From Phycisphaerae bacterium (GTDB taxonomy: Bacteria > Planctomycetota > Phycisphaerae > UBA1845 > UTPLA1), in the NCBI GenBank assembly GCA_016935885.1, contig JAFGQA010000104.1, forward strand, positions 1 to 39,037: DNA of 39,037 nt, written 5' to 3'. A model generated the notes under the pieces. The model had not been told where the DNA came from. It did not search any database and was given only the letters and a program-made list of their open reading frames with translations. The position numbers and the translations under genes were made by a program. Of the stretch, positions 15,773-23,432 are shown piece by piece. Positions within the stretch are counted from its first letter, which is position 1. Each line of letters starts with the position of its first letter.

Positions 15773-18358
15773 TCATTCCTCTTCGCGCCAGCTATGCAAA
15801 AGCGCCTTCATGATGTCTCGCTTGTATTCCTCTCGCGACCCAACCGTGCTCATATGCCTCTTCCACGGCTCTGTTTCGCGTAGCGCCGAGCGCTTCCACG
15901 GCTGCCCGAACTCCTGTGACCACACTTCGGCGTCTCGCAAAGTCGGCTGCCGACCGTGATTAGTGCAATCCACAAGGTACATTGCCATTACAAGTTCCTT
16001 GTTCATCCGTTTCGTGTGAGTTGCACCAGCAGCTGAGGTCGGCGCCGCTAACAGCCTCTCCCGCTCTTGCACCTGTGGGCCTATCTTCTCTGCGTACGTC
16101 GGCGAGAGTACGCGTCGTCCCGCGTGGCTCGCCATGACATTAAGTATGTCGGTGCTAACGTTGGTGCCCTTTGCCACGTGTTCGATTCGAGACCATTCTA
16201 TCTTGCCAGACGAGACTGCTCCGCCCCACTCCTTTGCATGACGTATCCACTGCTTCTCTTGCGCACCTCTTGCCCGAGTGCGTTCTGCAAAGACGCGCAC
16301 AAGTACATCCTCTGGGACAAGCGATATGCACTCGCCGACAAGCGCTTGCCGAACCGCCTCGTTGTCCTCCTCCTCAATCAACTTCAACATGAACGGCCCG
16401 ATGGCGTCACCTTGAAGGCGGACGAGCGCCTCAATTGCTGCCTTACGAACATCTGGATGTTCATCCCGCGTGCCGGAAAGCCGCCTTAGTGTGTCAGCCA
16501 CGCTCCTGCCCGCCGCGCGTACCCAATCTTGCAGGACTAAGCGCCGAACAGTCGGCGATATCTTGCAATCCATGACCACGCGCGCATGCCATACCCTAGT
16601 CAAGGCGCAGATGTCCTGCGCGGACACATCGGTCCCATCAGCAAGCCAGGTTCGCAGTCGTTCGTACGGCACAGTCCAACCGGACTTCACATCGCTCAGG
16701 ATGCTGGCCGCACGCACGCGCCAGCGTAACTCGATGGCTTCGTCTTCGTAGAGTGTCTCAAGGACTCTGGTTGCACTGTGCTCGTCACCCTGCGCAAGCG
16801 CCCTTGCCGCGGATAGACATAGGTAGTGATCATGCGTGTCCTCACACATATCCCGTAGACACCGCGCGCCGCGCATGGGATCAGCACGAACTAGGTCGCT
16901 CGCGGCATCGACGCGCACGTGTACTGACGCCCACCTATCGCGGCAGACTTCTTCCAGCAAGTCCATTGCGAGCGCTGCATCCACTTGCATGTGCAGCTGG
17001 GCGATTTCATGGCGATCAATGTCTGTCAACTCCCCCTCCTGCTTACGTAGCGCAGGAATCAAGGCGTGCCCCGCTTCAGGTTGCGACTCGAAAAGGGGCC
17101 CCAACGCGGCACGACGTAGGACTGGGCTGACTCCCGAGTCCTGCGCCAGCTCGGCCAGCATGGCAGGGGCTGCTATGTGGCCGTGCGCGAGGAGATGTGT
17201 CATTATCCGCACTCGCAGAAGCGCCGGGGTCGTGCCAGCGCGCGCAAGCTGTTCGAGGAAAGAGGCAGAGGCGTCATAATCGACCTCGGTTATCAGGTAC
17301 GCAATCATGAACCACGCGCCGTCGGGTTGGGAGTCCTGGAACTCGCCCCACAGCTGCTTCAGGTTCTCCATGCCGAGAGCGGGTGCTACCCTGCAAAGCG
17401 CGGCGGTCGCGGCCCATCGATCTTCGCAACTTCGCGTCAGATCGTCAGCCATGGATTTCAGCGCGTTGCACGCACTTGTCCCTCCCAGCTCAGCGAGCGC
17501 ATTGAGCGCGGGCAGAGAAGCACCCTCCCTAGTGGCGGGGCCAACAAGCCAATTGTATGCCAAGCCGCCGCCTACGCGGGCGATAAACGAGAGGGAGGCG
17601 TCATCATCGGAAGAGCTGAGGATACGGAATGCACGCGTGACCAGCTGTTGTCCCTTCGGATCCCCTGCCAAGACCTCCAGAGCGTACGAAGTGACGGAAT
17701 CGTGGTGGCGAACGCCTAACAGTTCCCACAGCTCGGCGTCGAAGCACCGGCGTTTGGCCGCAAGTCTCAATCTCGTGGCGAAATGGCGCCCCGCGAAGTA
17801 CTCGCAGAACTGCTGATGGGGAAAGCGGTAGTCGCCATGGGTCTCCGAAGGGAGGAGGATGCCAACGCGCAAGGCGACGTCTTGTGCATTCTGCCACGCG
17901 CGAGCGGCTTCCACCGGCACGAGGCGCTGTTCCGCAAAATCAGAGTCGGCTAGAAGATCCTGGACGTGGGCGACGGGAATGCGGTCGGTAGGAGCGCGCA
18001 TCCAGGCGGCAAAGGATAGGCGCTCAATGATTGGGCTCAGCTCGTATAGGTGCACATTGCGGGGCAGGCGTTGCCCTACCCAGGCGCGATGCACGATGCA
18101 GTCGAGAAAGGCGTGAAGCACGCCAGCGCGGCCAGGGTAGCGTCGAAGTTGTCGACGCCAATCGTGGTCGTGCTCGTTGAGGGCCATCGCGACAGCCATG
18201 CTGAAAAAGAGAGGCACATCAAGTGCACATGGAAGCAGAGGGCCGGATCCCCATAGGGCGCAGAAGCGGTCGAGTTGTTTCGTACTCAAGGTTTGGCACA
18301 ACCACTCGTGTCGACTGTGGGCGTCGAGGGGTCCGAGCTCGATACGCTGAGATGTTGG
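15773..18358 (-). CDS. NACHT NTPase, C-terminal part with HEAT-like repeats (after in-frame TAG)
   Basis: This frame continues exactly in phase from the N-terminal part at 18359-19003; only one TAG (18359-18361) separates them. The first 19 codons (PTSQRIELGPLDAHSRHEW) complete the expected NACHT segment I-E-L-G-P-L after sensor 1. Next come G-P-L-L-P-C-A-L-D-V-P-L-F-F-S-M-A, a winged-helix region, and Y-R-F-P-H-Q-Q-F-C-E-Y-F-A-G-R, the classic NACHT/STAND end motif. About 450 residues of HEAT-like helical repeats follow, then a helical tail. The first start codon after the TAG is TTG 18301 (842 residues). On its own the fragment lacks the P-loop and cannot hydrolyse ATP. Confidence 0.8.
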   Translation of the reverse strand, partial: PTSQRIELGPLDAHSRHEWLCQTLSTKQLDRFCALWGSGPLLPCALDVPLFFSMAVAMALNEHDHDWRRQLRRYPGRAGVLHAFLDCIVHRAWVGQRLPRNVHLYELSPIIERLSFAAWMRAPTDRIPVAHVQDLLADSDFAEQRLVPVEAARAWQNAQDVALRVGILLPSETHGDYRFPHQQFCEYFAGRHFATRLRLAAKRRCFDAELWELLGVRHHDSVTSYALEVLAGDPKGQQLVTRAFRILSSSDDDASLSFIARVGGGLAYNWLVGPATREGASLPALNALAELGGTSACNALKSMADDLTRSCEDRWAATAALCRVAPALGMENLKQLWGEFQDSQPDGAWFMIAYLITEVDYDASASFLEQLARAGTTPALLRVRIMTHLLAHGHIAAPAMLAELAQDSGVSPVLRRAALGPLFESQPEAGHALIPALRKQEGELTDIDRHEIAQLHMQVDAALAMDLLEEVCRDRWASVHVRVDAASDLVRADPMRGARCLRDMCEDTHDHYLCLSAARALAQGDEHSATRVLETLYEDEAIELRWRVRAASILSDVKSGWTVPYERLRTWLADGTDVSAQDICALTRVWHARVVMDCKISPTVRRLVLQDWVRAAGRSVADTLRRLSGTRDEHPDVRKAAIEALVRLQGDAIGPFMLKLIEEEDNEAVRQALVGECISLVPEDVLVRVFAERTRARGAQEKQWIRHAKEWGGAVSSGKIEWSRIEHVAKGTNVSTDILNVMASHAGRRVLSPTYAEKIGPQVQERERLLAAPTSAAGATHTKRMNKELVMAMYLVDCTNHGRQPTLRDAEVWSQEFGQPWKRSALRETEPWKRHMSTVGSREEYKRDIMKALLHSWREEE

Positions 18359-19003
18359 CTAGTCGTCAAGCAGACGAACGACATCATCCAGATATCGAGT
18401 GGAAATAATGAAGCGATGACGGCGATCCGACTGATGATTGGCTAGGTCTTTCAGGATCCGCACCGGTGGATGGTGTTTCAGGGGCAAATCGAGACCATCT
18501 AGCAGGAATACAAGAGCCGAGTCGGTCTTCCTGAGGTCACGATAGTCGATTGGGCAGGTGCTGTTGAGATGTCGCTTCAGGCAATCAGAAAAGGAGGCCT
18601 CAGCAAAGTCCCCATTCACCTGGCCCAGATCCAAGAACACAGGGACCTGATCTGAACGATGCGTGTCCAGCGCAGCCTGAGCTAAGTGCCCCGCTGTCCA
18701 TCGCAAGGCGGCGCTCTTTCCTGAGCCAGCGCCACCGTGCACCACGATCGGGTAGTCGTCGTCGGCGTGAAGCGCCGCGATGAGTGCGTCGAGAGGCTGC
18801 CGAAAGTGCCTCTCGATGACTTGCTCACCGTACCGATAGCGACGAAGAGTGGCGCGGGCCGGCAACGGCTTTGAGAGTGGGAGTGTCGTGCCCGGGTTCT
18901 GCCACGTGGCCGCTGCCCAGTCGACCGTAGCTTCGCAGGCTCTCGTGATTGCGTCATGCATTCTCTTCAGCTCCACGTCTCGGGGGTCACCTGGCTGGTG
19001 CAT
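18359..19003 (-). CDS. NACHT NTPase, N-terminal part with P-loop, ending at in-frame TAG
   Basis: A 214-residue product from ATG 19003 (an upstream in-frame start at 19051 is also possible; neither has a strong ribosome site). Walker A is VVHGGAGSGKS, about residue 86-96. Walker B is ALVFLLDGLDL, and sensor 1 is R-F-I-I-S-T-R. The frame stops at TAG just after VVRLLDD, inside the NACHT core. The reading frame resumes at once with the missing NACHT segments, so the full gene would encode about 1075-1090 residues. No recognisable effector domain precedes the NTPase. Intact bacterial NACHT proteins act in antiphage defence and conflict; this copy is probably disabled unless the stop is read through or is a sequencing error. 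Confidence 0.8.
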   Translation of the reverse strand: MHQPGDPRDVELKRMHDAITRACEATVDWAAATWQNPGTTLPLSKPLPARATLRRYRYGEQVIERHFRQPLDALIAALHADDDYPIVVHGGAGSGKSAALRWTAGHLAQAALDTHRSDQVPVFLDLGQVNGDFAEASFSDCLKRHLNSTCPIDYRDLRKTDSALVFLLDGLDLPLKHHPPVRILKDLANHQSDRRHRFIISTRYLDDVVRLLDD

Positions 19004-19130
19004 TATACCCCGCACGGGCCGGGGGCCGACGGGGAATCGCTGTGGGCCCACTAGGGCTAGCGAGAGCCGATCTCCCGTTCGTCGCTTATCCTGGTGGTGT
19101 CCCGACCTGCTGCCTCAGCGTCCGCTTGGC

Positions 19131-19160
19131 GGGCCTCTTCCCTTCTTTGCGAAGAGGCCC
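19131..19160. other. perfect 10-bp hairpin in divergent promoter region
   Basis: gggcctcttc (19131-19140) pairs with gaagaggccc (19151-19160) across a 10-nt loop, 34 nt before the gene at 19195 and between the divergent NACHT and small-gene units. With no T-run after it, it is more likely a regulatory or leader element than a terminator. Confidence 0.4.
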
Positions 19161-19194
19161 GTCACGTCAGATGGTGGGTCTCGGGGTAACCAAC

Positions 19195-19461
19195 ATGAAA
19201 CAACCAGTAGCGAAGTATCGCGCGGGGCAGGTGTCCTGCGCCCTTTGGGAAAACGAGGCCAAAATCGAAGGCCGGGTCGTCACAATGTTGAAGGCGACGG
19301 TGGAACGAAGGTACGTGGACAGCTCCGGAAACTGGAAGTCTTCCGGGTCGTTGTCCAGGAACGAAGTAGCCCTCGCGATCTGGTGCCTGCAGCGGGCGTT
19401 CGATTACATGATCGAGAAGCAGCCCGAAGAGGGACAGGTCGAGGAGGAGACGGTGCGATGA
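19195..19461 (+). CDS. small conserved beta-rich protein, paralogue of 6248-6469
   Basis: An 88-residue protein from ATG 19195. The pattern is Y-R-A-G-Q-V-S-C-A-L-W-E-N-E...V-T-M-L-K-A-T-V-E-R-R-Y-V-D...W-K-S-S-G-S-L-S-R-N-E-V-A-L-A-I-W-C-L-Q-R-A-F-D-Y-M-I. It aligns by eye, position for position, with the 73-residue protein at 6248-6469 (W-x-N, R-x-Y-x-D, W-K-x-S-x-S, R-x-x-L, A). A fold of strands plus a C-terminal helix, possibly ssDNA-binding like PC4/YdbC, is inference. It starts a run of small coupled plus-strand genes and overlaps the next by ATGA. Confidence 0.75.
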   Translation: MKQPVAKYRAGQVSCALWENEAKIEGRVVTMLKATVERRYVDSSGNWKSSGSLSRNEVALAIWCLQRAFDYMIEKQPEEGQVEEETVR

Positions 19462-19847
19462 GCACCGGTCCTTCGCATTGCCGTTCGACCATGGAGAATC
19501 GAAACGAGAACGAGTGCGCGGCAATCGCGCCCCTGCATGGCGCCACAAATGCGGAGCGAAACCGTCGGGAGATCGAAGAGGCCATTATCGACGTTAAACA
19601 GATCGATGCAGGCGATTCACAGGAAAGTGCACGGCGCCGGTGCGCCCGGCGAGAGTCTCTGGGGCCGTACGAGTGGCCTCACGAAGTTGCGGTCGTGGCT
19701 GTCAAGGAGTGGCTCAAGGCGCATGGGTTGACCGGCACGCGGTATGCGGACGAGATCGAGCGTTTCCGGCGTCCGCCTCGCGCGCGCAGCGAGATACCGT
19801 TCGCAAGTTCCGAGCACGGCCGACGTTCGAGCGGTGCTATGAGGTGA
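19458..19847 (+). CDS. small unknown protein in coupled cluster
   Basis: A 129-residue protein from ATG 19458 (ATGA overlap with the preceding stop). The N-terminus is polar. The middle is a helix R-R-E-I-E-E-A-I-I-D-V-K-Q-I, then A-V-V-A-V-K-E-W-L-K-A-H-G-L-T-G-T-R-Y-A-D-E-I, and the tail is basic. No domain recognised. It ends in a GTGA overlap with the next small gene, so these genes are probably translated as a coupled set. Confidence 0.5.
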   Translation: MSTGPSHCRSTMENRNENECAAIAPLHGATNAERNRREIEEAIIDVKQIDAGDSQESARRRCARRESLGPYEWPHEVAVVAVKEWLKAHGLTGTRYADEIERFRRPPRARSEIPFASSEHGRRSSGAMR

Positions 19848-19993
19848 AGGAGATGTTCTTTGAGAAGTACGAAAAGGATCCACGCGGAGGCTTCATTCGG
19901 CGTGTGGAACTGCAGACCGAGCTGGCAGAATGGGAGCGGGATGGACCTCGCCGCTGGCGACGTCGGCTCAAGGAGTGGGATGCCGGGCCTTGA
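19844..19993 (+). CDS. 49-residue coupled small protein
   Basis: Starts at GTG 19844 in a GTGA overlap with the stop of the preceding gene and ends at TGA 19993. The sequence V-K-E-M-F-F-E-K-Y-E-K-D-P-R-G-G-F, followed by basic/acidic helix residues with R-R-W-R-R-R-L-K-E-W, is Trp- and Arg-rich and could bind nucleic acid. Too short for family assignment; it is supported mainly by the overlap and the composition. Confidence 0.4.
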   Translation: MKEMFFEKYEKDPRGGFIRRVELQTELAEWERDGPRRWRRRLKEWDAGP

Positions 19994-20141
19994 TCGAACG
20001 GGCGGCGGCGCTGTCGCGCGGGACGCGGAGGGACCTTCATTCCCCGCCCCATTCCGTGGCGAAGGACTCTTTGCGATCGCGGCGGTTCGCAATCCTTTGG
20101 GCGAACCGCCGCATGAGCGATTCAAGCCCGGAGGGACCAGG

Positions 20142-20495
20142 ATGGAATCAGAAGAGGAAACGGAGATCGGGCAGGTCCGACGGCTGCCGACGCTTCACTT
20201 CGAGGACGATGAGTACTTCATCGACAACCGCCTGAGGCAGTTTCGTACGGTCACGCCACCAATTCGGATGATCGATTTCATAGAGTTCGAGGAAGAGAGA
20301 GGTCGGCGGATGTTGGAGCAGTGCGGCTGGCTGACTTGCGTCAAGTGCAGGTGGACTTTCGCGGTATCGCGACGGTCCACGATCGACGAAACATGGTGCC
20401 CGGAATGCCGGCGAAGGGTGGTCATTCCCTATCGGTTCCGTAGCCGGCGGGCGCCGACACGCGAGGAGCATCAGCCGGAAGAGGCGATTCAGTAA
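20142..20495 (+). CDS. zinc-ribbon protein
   Basis: A 117-residue protein from ATG 20142 with GGAGGGACC upstream. The N-terminal part is acidic with F-I-D-N-R-L-R-Q-F-R-T-V-x-x-P-x-R-M-I-D-F-I-E-F. The C-terminal zinc ribbon is C-x2-C (LTCVKCRWTF) ... C-x2-C (WCPECRRRV), followed by a basic tail. The long N-terminal open region before 20142 is not conserved-looking. Probably a small nucleic-acid or protein adaptor encoded by the element. Confidence 0.65.
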   Translation: MESEEETEIGQVRRLPTLHFEDDEYFIDNRLRQFRTVTPPIRMIDFIEFEEERGRRMLEQCGWLTCVKCRWTFAVSRRSTIDETWCPECRRRVVIPYRFRSRRAPTREEHQPEEAIQ

Positions 20496-20923
20496 GGGAG
20501 CTGGGGCTTCCGCGGTGTGGCTGGTCGCAGCTTGGCTGCGATGGAGATTGGGGCACCGTCTGCCGGGCCCCAATCGGGAATCTTCACCGGGCAATCCCGC
20601 CTCTTAAGGCTTTCGGTCTCGGACCGAAACCCATAATGGGAGGGCTCGCGCGCATGGCGAAGATTCGCAATTCCTCGCCCGTCGTCGGGAACCTGTCTTG
20701 CTCGACACGGCAGTGCCAGGCTGGCCCCTGCCGGGGCCAATGAAGAACGATAGTGGTCGTCCGACCCGGCTCTGCAAGCGTTGACTGCCGGGATCGGACT
20801 CTTCGCAAGACAGAACCCTCGACCCCCTTGCAGCCGCTTTGCCGTCCTTCGACCGCGTCGAGCGTCGGTTCGCTTCGGCTCGGGCGAACCGCCGTTAGAG
20901 CGGACGCACCAGAGGTGCTTCAG
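20496..20923. other. hairpin-dense non-coding spacer 1
   Basis: No convincing gene. There are four perfect stems: cgcagc/gctgcg (20526-20540, 3-nt loop), attggggc/gccccaat (20547-20574), tttcggtc/gaccgaaa (20611-20629, loop tcg) and tggcccc/ggggcca (20722-20739). This is more structure than expected for a plain spacer. It could be a structured RNA or the leader of the gene at 20924. Confidence 0.45.
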
Positions 20924-21145
20924 ATGAAACAAGCAACGTTTTTCAAACAAGCGTTGGTCAGGAACGCGCCGGCGATGCTGCGCGAGCATGTCAGGCGTGA
21001 GATTGAGCAGGCCATAGACAATGCGAAGCGAACAGCATGGGACAAGTGGTGGCGCAGGCAGTGGTACAGGGCTGCAGGCCAAAGAGCAAAGCGATACTCC
21101 TCGCACCGCCCAGTAATGAGCGGTGCTCGGAGGTGGTCGAGATGA
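20924..21145 (+). CDS. small basic helical protein
   Basis: A 73-residue protein from ATG 20924, with GAGGTGCTTCAG upstream. It is helical and basic, rich in Trp and Arg (WDKWWRRQWYR), and so a plausible nucleic-acid or membrane-surface binder. It ends in an ATGA overlap with the next gene. Family not recognised. Confidence 0.55.
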   Translation: MKQATFFKQALVRNAPAMLREHVRREIEQAIDNAKRTAWDKWWRRQWYRAAGQRAKRYSSHRPVMSGARRWSR

Positions 21146-21693
21146 CCCTGAATGAACCATGGGAAGTGGACGACGTTCCACCCTCAGCGTGGTGCCGAAG
21201 GCGGAGTTCGATGGGCTCTGTCGAAGGTCTCGATGACGAGGAGCTGGCCGATCCGGTGGAGCTGGAGCGGCAGGTTTTCCGGGAGGAATGGGGCCCAGTG
21301 TTGGCCTTGCCAGCCCGAGGGAAGGGCAACCCGATTCTGCCGGCGGTTGACGAATCCGGCGGCCTGGACTGGGGTGCGTTCGCGACAGTTGATTTCGAGC
21401 GGTCCATGCCGGAATTCGACAAGGCACGGTACAAAGCGGACAAGCTTCGGGAGAAACTTCGCGACGTGTTGATCATGTTCAGCATCGTCACGCGTCGGTT
21501 GCCAAGGGCGAAAGCACTCGTGCTGAAGTACCTTCGGATGGGGATCATCGAGCTTGATCATATCGCGAACGACGACATGCGAGCCTTGGCCCGGTTGCAC
21601 CTGCGGGCTCGGAAGCTTCAGCAACAGATTCGGGCCTTGCAGAAGGTGAGCCGGACGAAGGTGCGAGAGGACCTTGCAGCGGTGCTTTCGTAG
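21142..21693 (+). CDS. unknown helical protein coupled to 20924 gene
   Basis: A 183-residue protein from ATG 21142 (ATGA overlap with the preceding stop). The N-terminal 80 residues are acidic and Pro-rich. Residues 90-183 are almost all helix with a basic character (R-R-L-P-R-A-K-A-L-V-L-K-Y-L-R-M-G-I-I...A-R-L-H-L-R-A-R-K-L-Q-Q-Q-I-R-A-L), suggesting a coiled coil or HTH-like bundle. No known motif. It is the last gene before hairpin-dense spacer 2. Confidence 0.55.
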   Translation: MTLNEPWEVDDVPPSAWCRRRSSMGSVEGLDDEELADPVELERQVFREEWGPVLALPARGKGNPILPAVDESGGLDWGAFATVDFERSMPEFDKARYKADKLREKLRDVLIMFSIVTRRLPRAKALVLKYLRMGIIELDHIANDDMRALARLHLRARKLQQQIRALQKVSRTKVREDLAAVLS

Positions 21694-22456
21694 GCCAGCG
21701 GCGGTTCAAGGCGTGTGGGCGGACGCTTACGCGTTGGTCTACGCTCGGCCTGCGGCCTCGGTAGCCCGGCTGCGGCGAGCTGCGCTCGCCGCAGGGGCGA
21801 AGTGTCGTGGTCGCAGTTCCGCGCGGCCTGTCGTCGCGCGTCGGCGGGTACCGGTTTGTCGTCAACTGCGGCGTCTGGTTGACGCGTGCCTGCGGGCCCG
21901 CGTTGGGCGACATTCGGCCAAAGGCCTCAGTCGCCCGAAAGAAACGACATGGACGCGGCGGCGCCAGCGTTTCGGGTGCTGGCGGGCCGCTTGCGCGGGT
22001 CGGTAGCGCGGGGAATCGCGACAGGAACGAGGGTACGGCCGCGTCCGGATCGGAGGTCCGATGAAGGTCGTCGGACGGGCCGACGTGCGGTACGGCGGTC
22101 GCGTGGTGCGCGCACCTGACGGTGACGTAGTCCGGTCTGGTGGGTGGTGCGTCCGGGGATGGTGAAACGTGCTGTAGGAGGGGAGTGGCGGGCTCGTGCG
22201 GGGATACGCCCCGGGGCGGCTAAGGCTCGCCCCGGGGGGCCTGCGGCCCGGTGGGCTGTGTGTGCATGGAAGAGTGTGCTGGAGGAAGAAGACGGGAAGA
22301 AAAGTGTCGAGGCAATGGAGAGAACGGGCTCTGAAGGGCTTACGTGAGGATTTTGAGGAGCGTAGTCTGACAAGTGCTGTGTTTATGGTGGGTTATGAAA
22401 GCTGAGGTGTTGAGGATATGAGGATAATGTACCCAATGCGACCGTGATCCTGACCC
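21694..22456. other. hairpin-dense non-coding spacer 2
   Basis: About 760 nt without a credible gene. Stems: ggcc-tgc-ggcc (21747-21757), an 11-bp perfect stem with loop tgc (21770-21794), gggcgac/gtcgccc (21905-21936) enclosing ggcc-aaa-ggcc, a 10-bp perfect stem ccccggggcg/cgccccgggg (22209-22237) and gggcc-tgc-ggccc (22237-22249). Three of the loops are the same triplet tgc. The last 200 nt are strongly purine-rich on the plus strand. A structured RNA or an element origin is possible. Confidence 0.5.
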
Positions 22457-22660
22457 TCAGAACCCTTCTCCCGGGCGCCGATCGGCGGTTGGCCGGCAAT
22501 CCCAGCAAGCCTCGGCGAGCCAGCGCTCCGCCTCCAGGGCCGCGAGAATCTCCTCCCGCTCGGCCGATGCGGCCCGGGCAAACTCGCCCGCCAGGATCTC
22601 CGCTTCACGCCGCGCCCGCGCCTCGATTCCGGCCAGGACTCGTACCTTGCAATCTGTCAT
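22457..22660 (-). CDS. 67-residue helical protein
   Basis: ATG 22660 has a perfect AGGAGGTG ribosome site. The product is a single long amphipathic helix region (R-A-R-R-E-A-E-I-L-A-G-E-F-A-R-A-A-S-A-E-R-E-E-I-L-A-A-L-E-A-E-R) with two C-terminal Cys (ACWDC). It is divergent from the gene at 22818. Family not recognised; it may be a small regulator. Confidence 0.6.
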   Translation of the reverse strand: MTDCKVRVLAGIEARARREAEILAGEFARAASAEREEILAALEAERWLAEACWDCRPTADRRPGEGF

Positions 22661-22817
22661 TTCTGCACCTCCTGAAACACGAAGCATGCCGCCCTTTTTG
22701 AATCTTCCGGTCCTTGCGTGAGTAAGGCCGGATTCTTCACCGGGCAGTGGCAAAAACCGGCAGGTTTATAAATTCGACAGCATTACTACTTCCAAGTGAA
22801 CACTCGGAGGTGGCTCA

Positions 22818-23432
22818 ATGTACCCGATCCTTGATCATGAACTGCCGTCCCTCGGCGGCGGATACGTACCGTACTTCTATCAGCGCGGGCTCCATCAGCT
22901 GTACGCCCTGCCGACCGGAAGCCACAGGCCGGCTGCTCCCGCTGATCACGAAGGCGCCCACGATTCCGGCGGGCTCGATGGCCTTCTTGGCAACGTCGAC
23001 CGGATCCAAACGGTCGAGGACGTGATCCAACGCGGATACTTTGCGGTACCGGAGACCGATCCGGTCACGGCTCTCATCTCGGACAAGCGGCACACTTCCT
23101 GGCTCGGTCTGGACGACGTGATCGGTCAGATCCGCCACCGATACGAGCTGTACGAAAACAACTTCTACGAGATTCAACTGGCCAAGTGCGCCGCGACCAA
23201 CGCGATCTATCACCACGAAGCGTACCGGGGCCCGGGCAGCGCCGACTCCCGCCAGCACTACGCCAAGCACAAGGCGATCCAGGACCTTTACGCGCAGGAA
23301 CGCGAGGAGCGCGTGAACCTGTGGCGCGACGTCTCCAAACTCCGACTCCTGCTACCCGAGTCAGCCCAAAGCTACCTCGCCGCCCATCGCAAGATGACGG
23401 CGCTGAACCTCCCGGCGGGTGATGAGGAATGA
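22818..23432 (+). CDS. HerA-coupled partner protein
   Basis: A 204-residue protein from ATG 22818, with GGAGGTGG upstream. It begins M-Y-P-I-L-D-H-E-L-P-S-L-G-G-G-Y-V-P-Y-F-Y-x-R-G-L-H-x-L-Y and continues with V-E-D-V-I-Q-R-G-Y-F-A-V-P-x-T-D-P-V-T-A-L-I-S-D-K-R-x-T-S-W-L-G-L-D-D-V-I-G-Q-I-R. The C-terminal half is long helices with E-R-E-E-R-V-N-L-W-R-D-V-S-K-L. No catalytic motif. Its stop overlaps the ATGATG start of the HerA gene, so the two are made together, and it is probably an ATPase assembly or loading factor. Confidence 0.75.
   Translation: MYPILDHELPSLGGGYVPYFYQRGLHQLYALPTGSHRPAAPADHEGAHDSGGLDGLLGNVDRIQTVEDVIQRGYFAVPETDPVTALISDKRHTSWLGLDDVIGQIRHRYELYENNFYEIQLAKCAATNAIYHHEAYRGPGSADSRQHYAKHKAIQDLYAQEREERVNLWRDVSKLRLLLPESAQSYLAAHRKMTALNLPAGDEE

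Noticed and set aside
18359..18361. TAG recoded as an amino acid throughout the genome
   Set aside because: TAG properly ends other genes here, including the secreted protein at 25721 and the gene at 14105.
20489..21427. 312-codon minus-strand frame
   Set aside because: Low-complexity Pro/Arg composition, antisense to two coupled plus-strand genes and a hairpin spacer.
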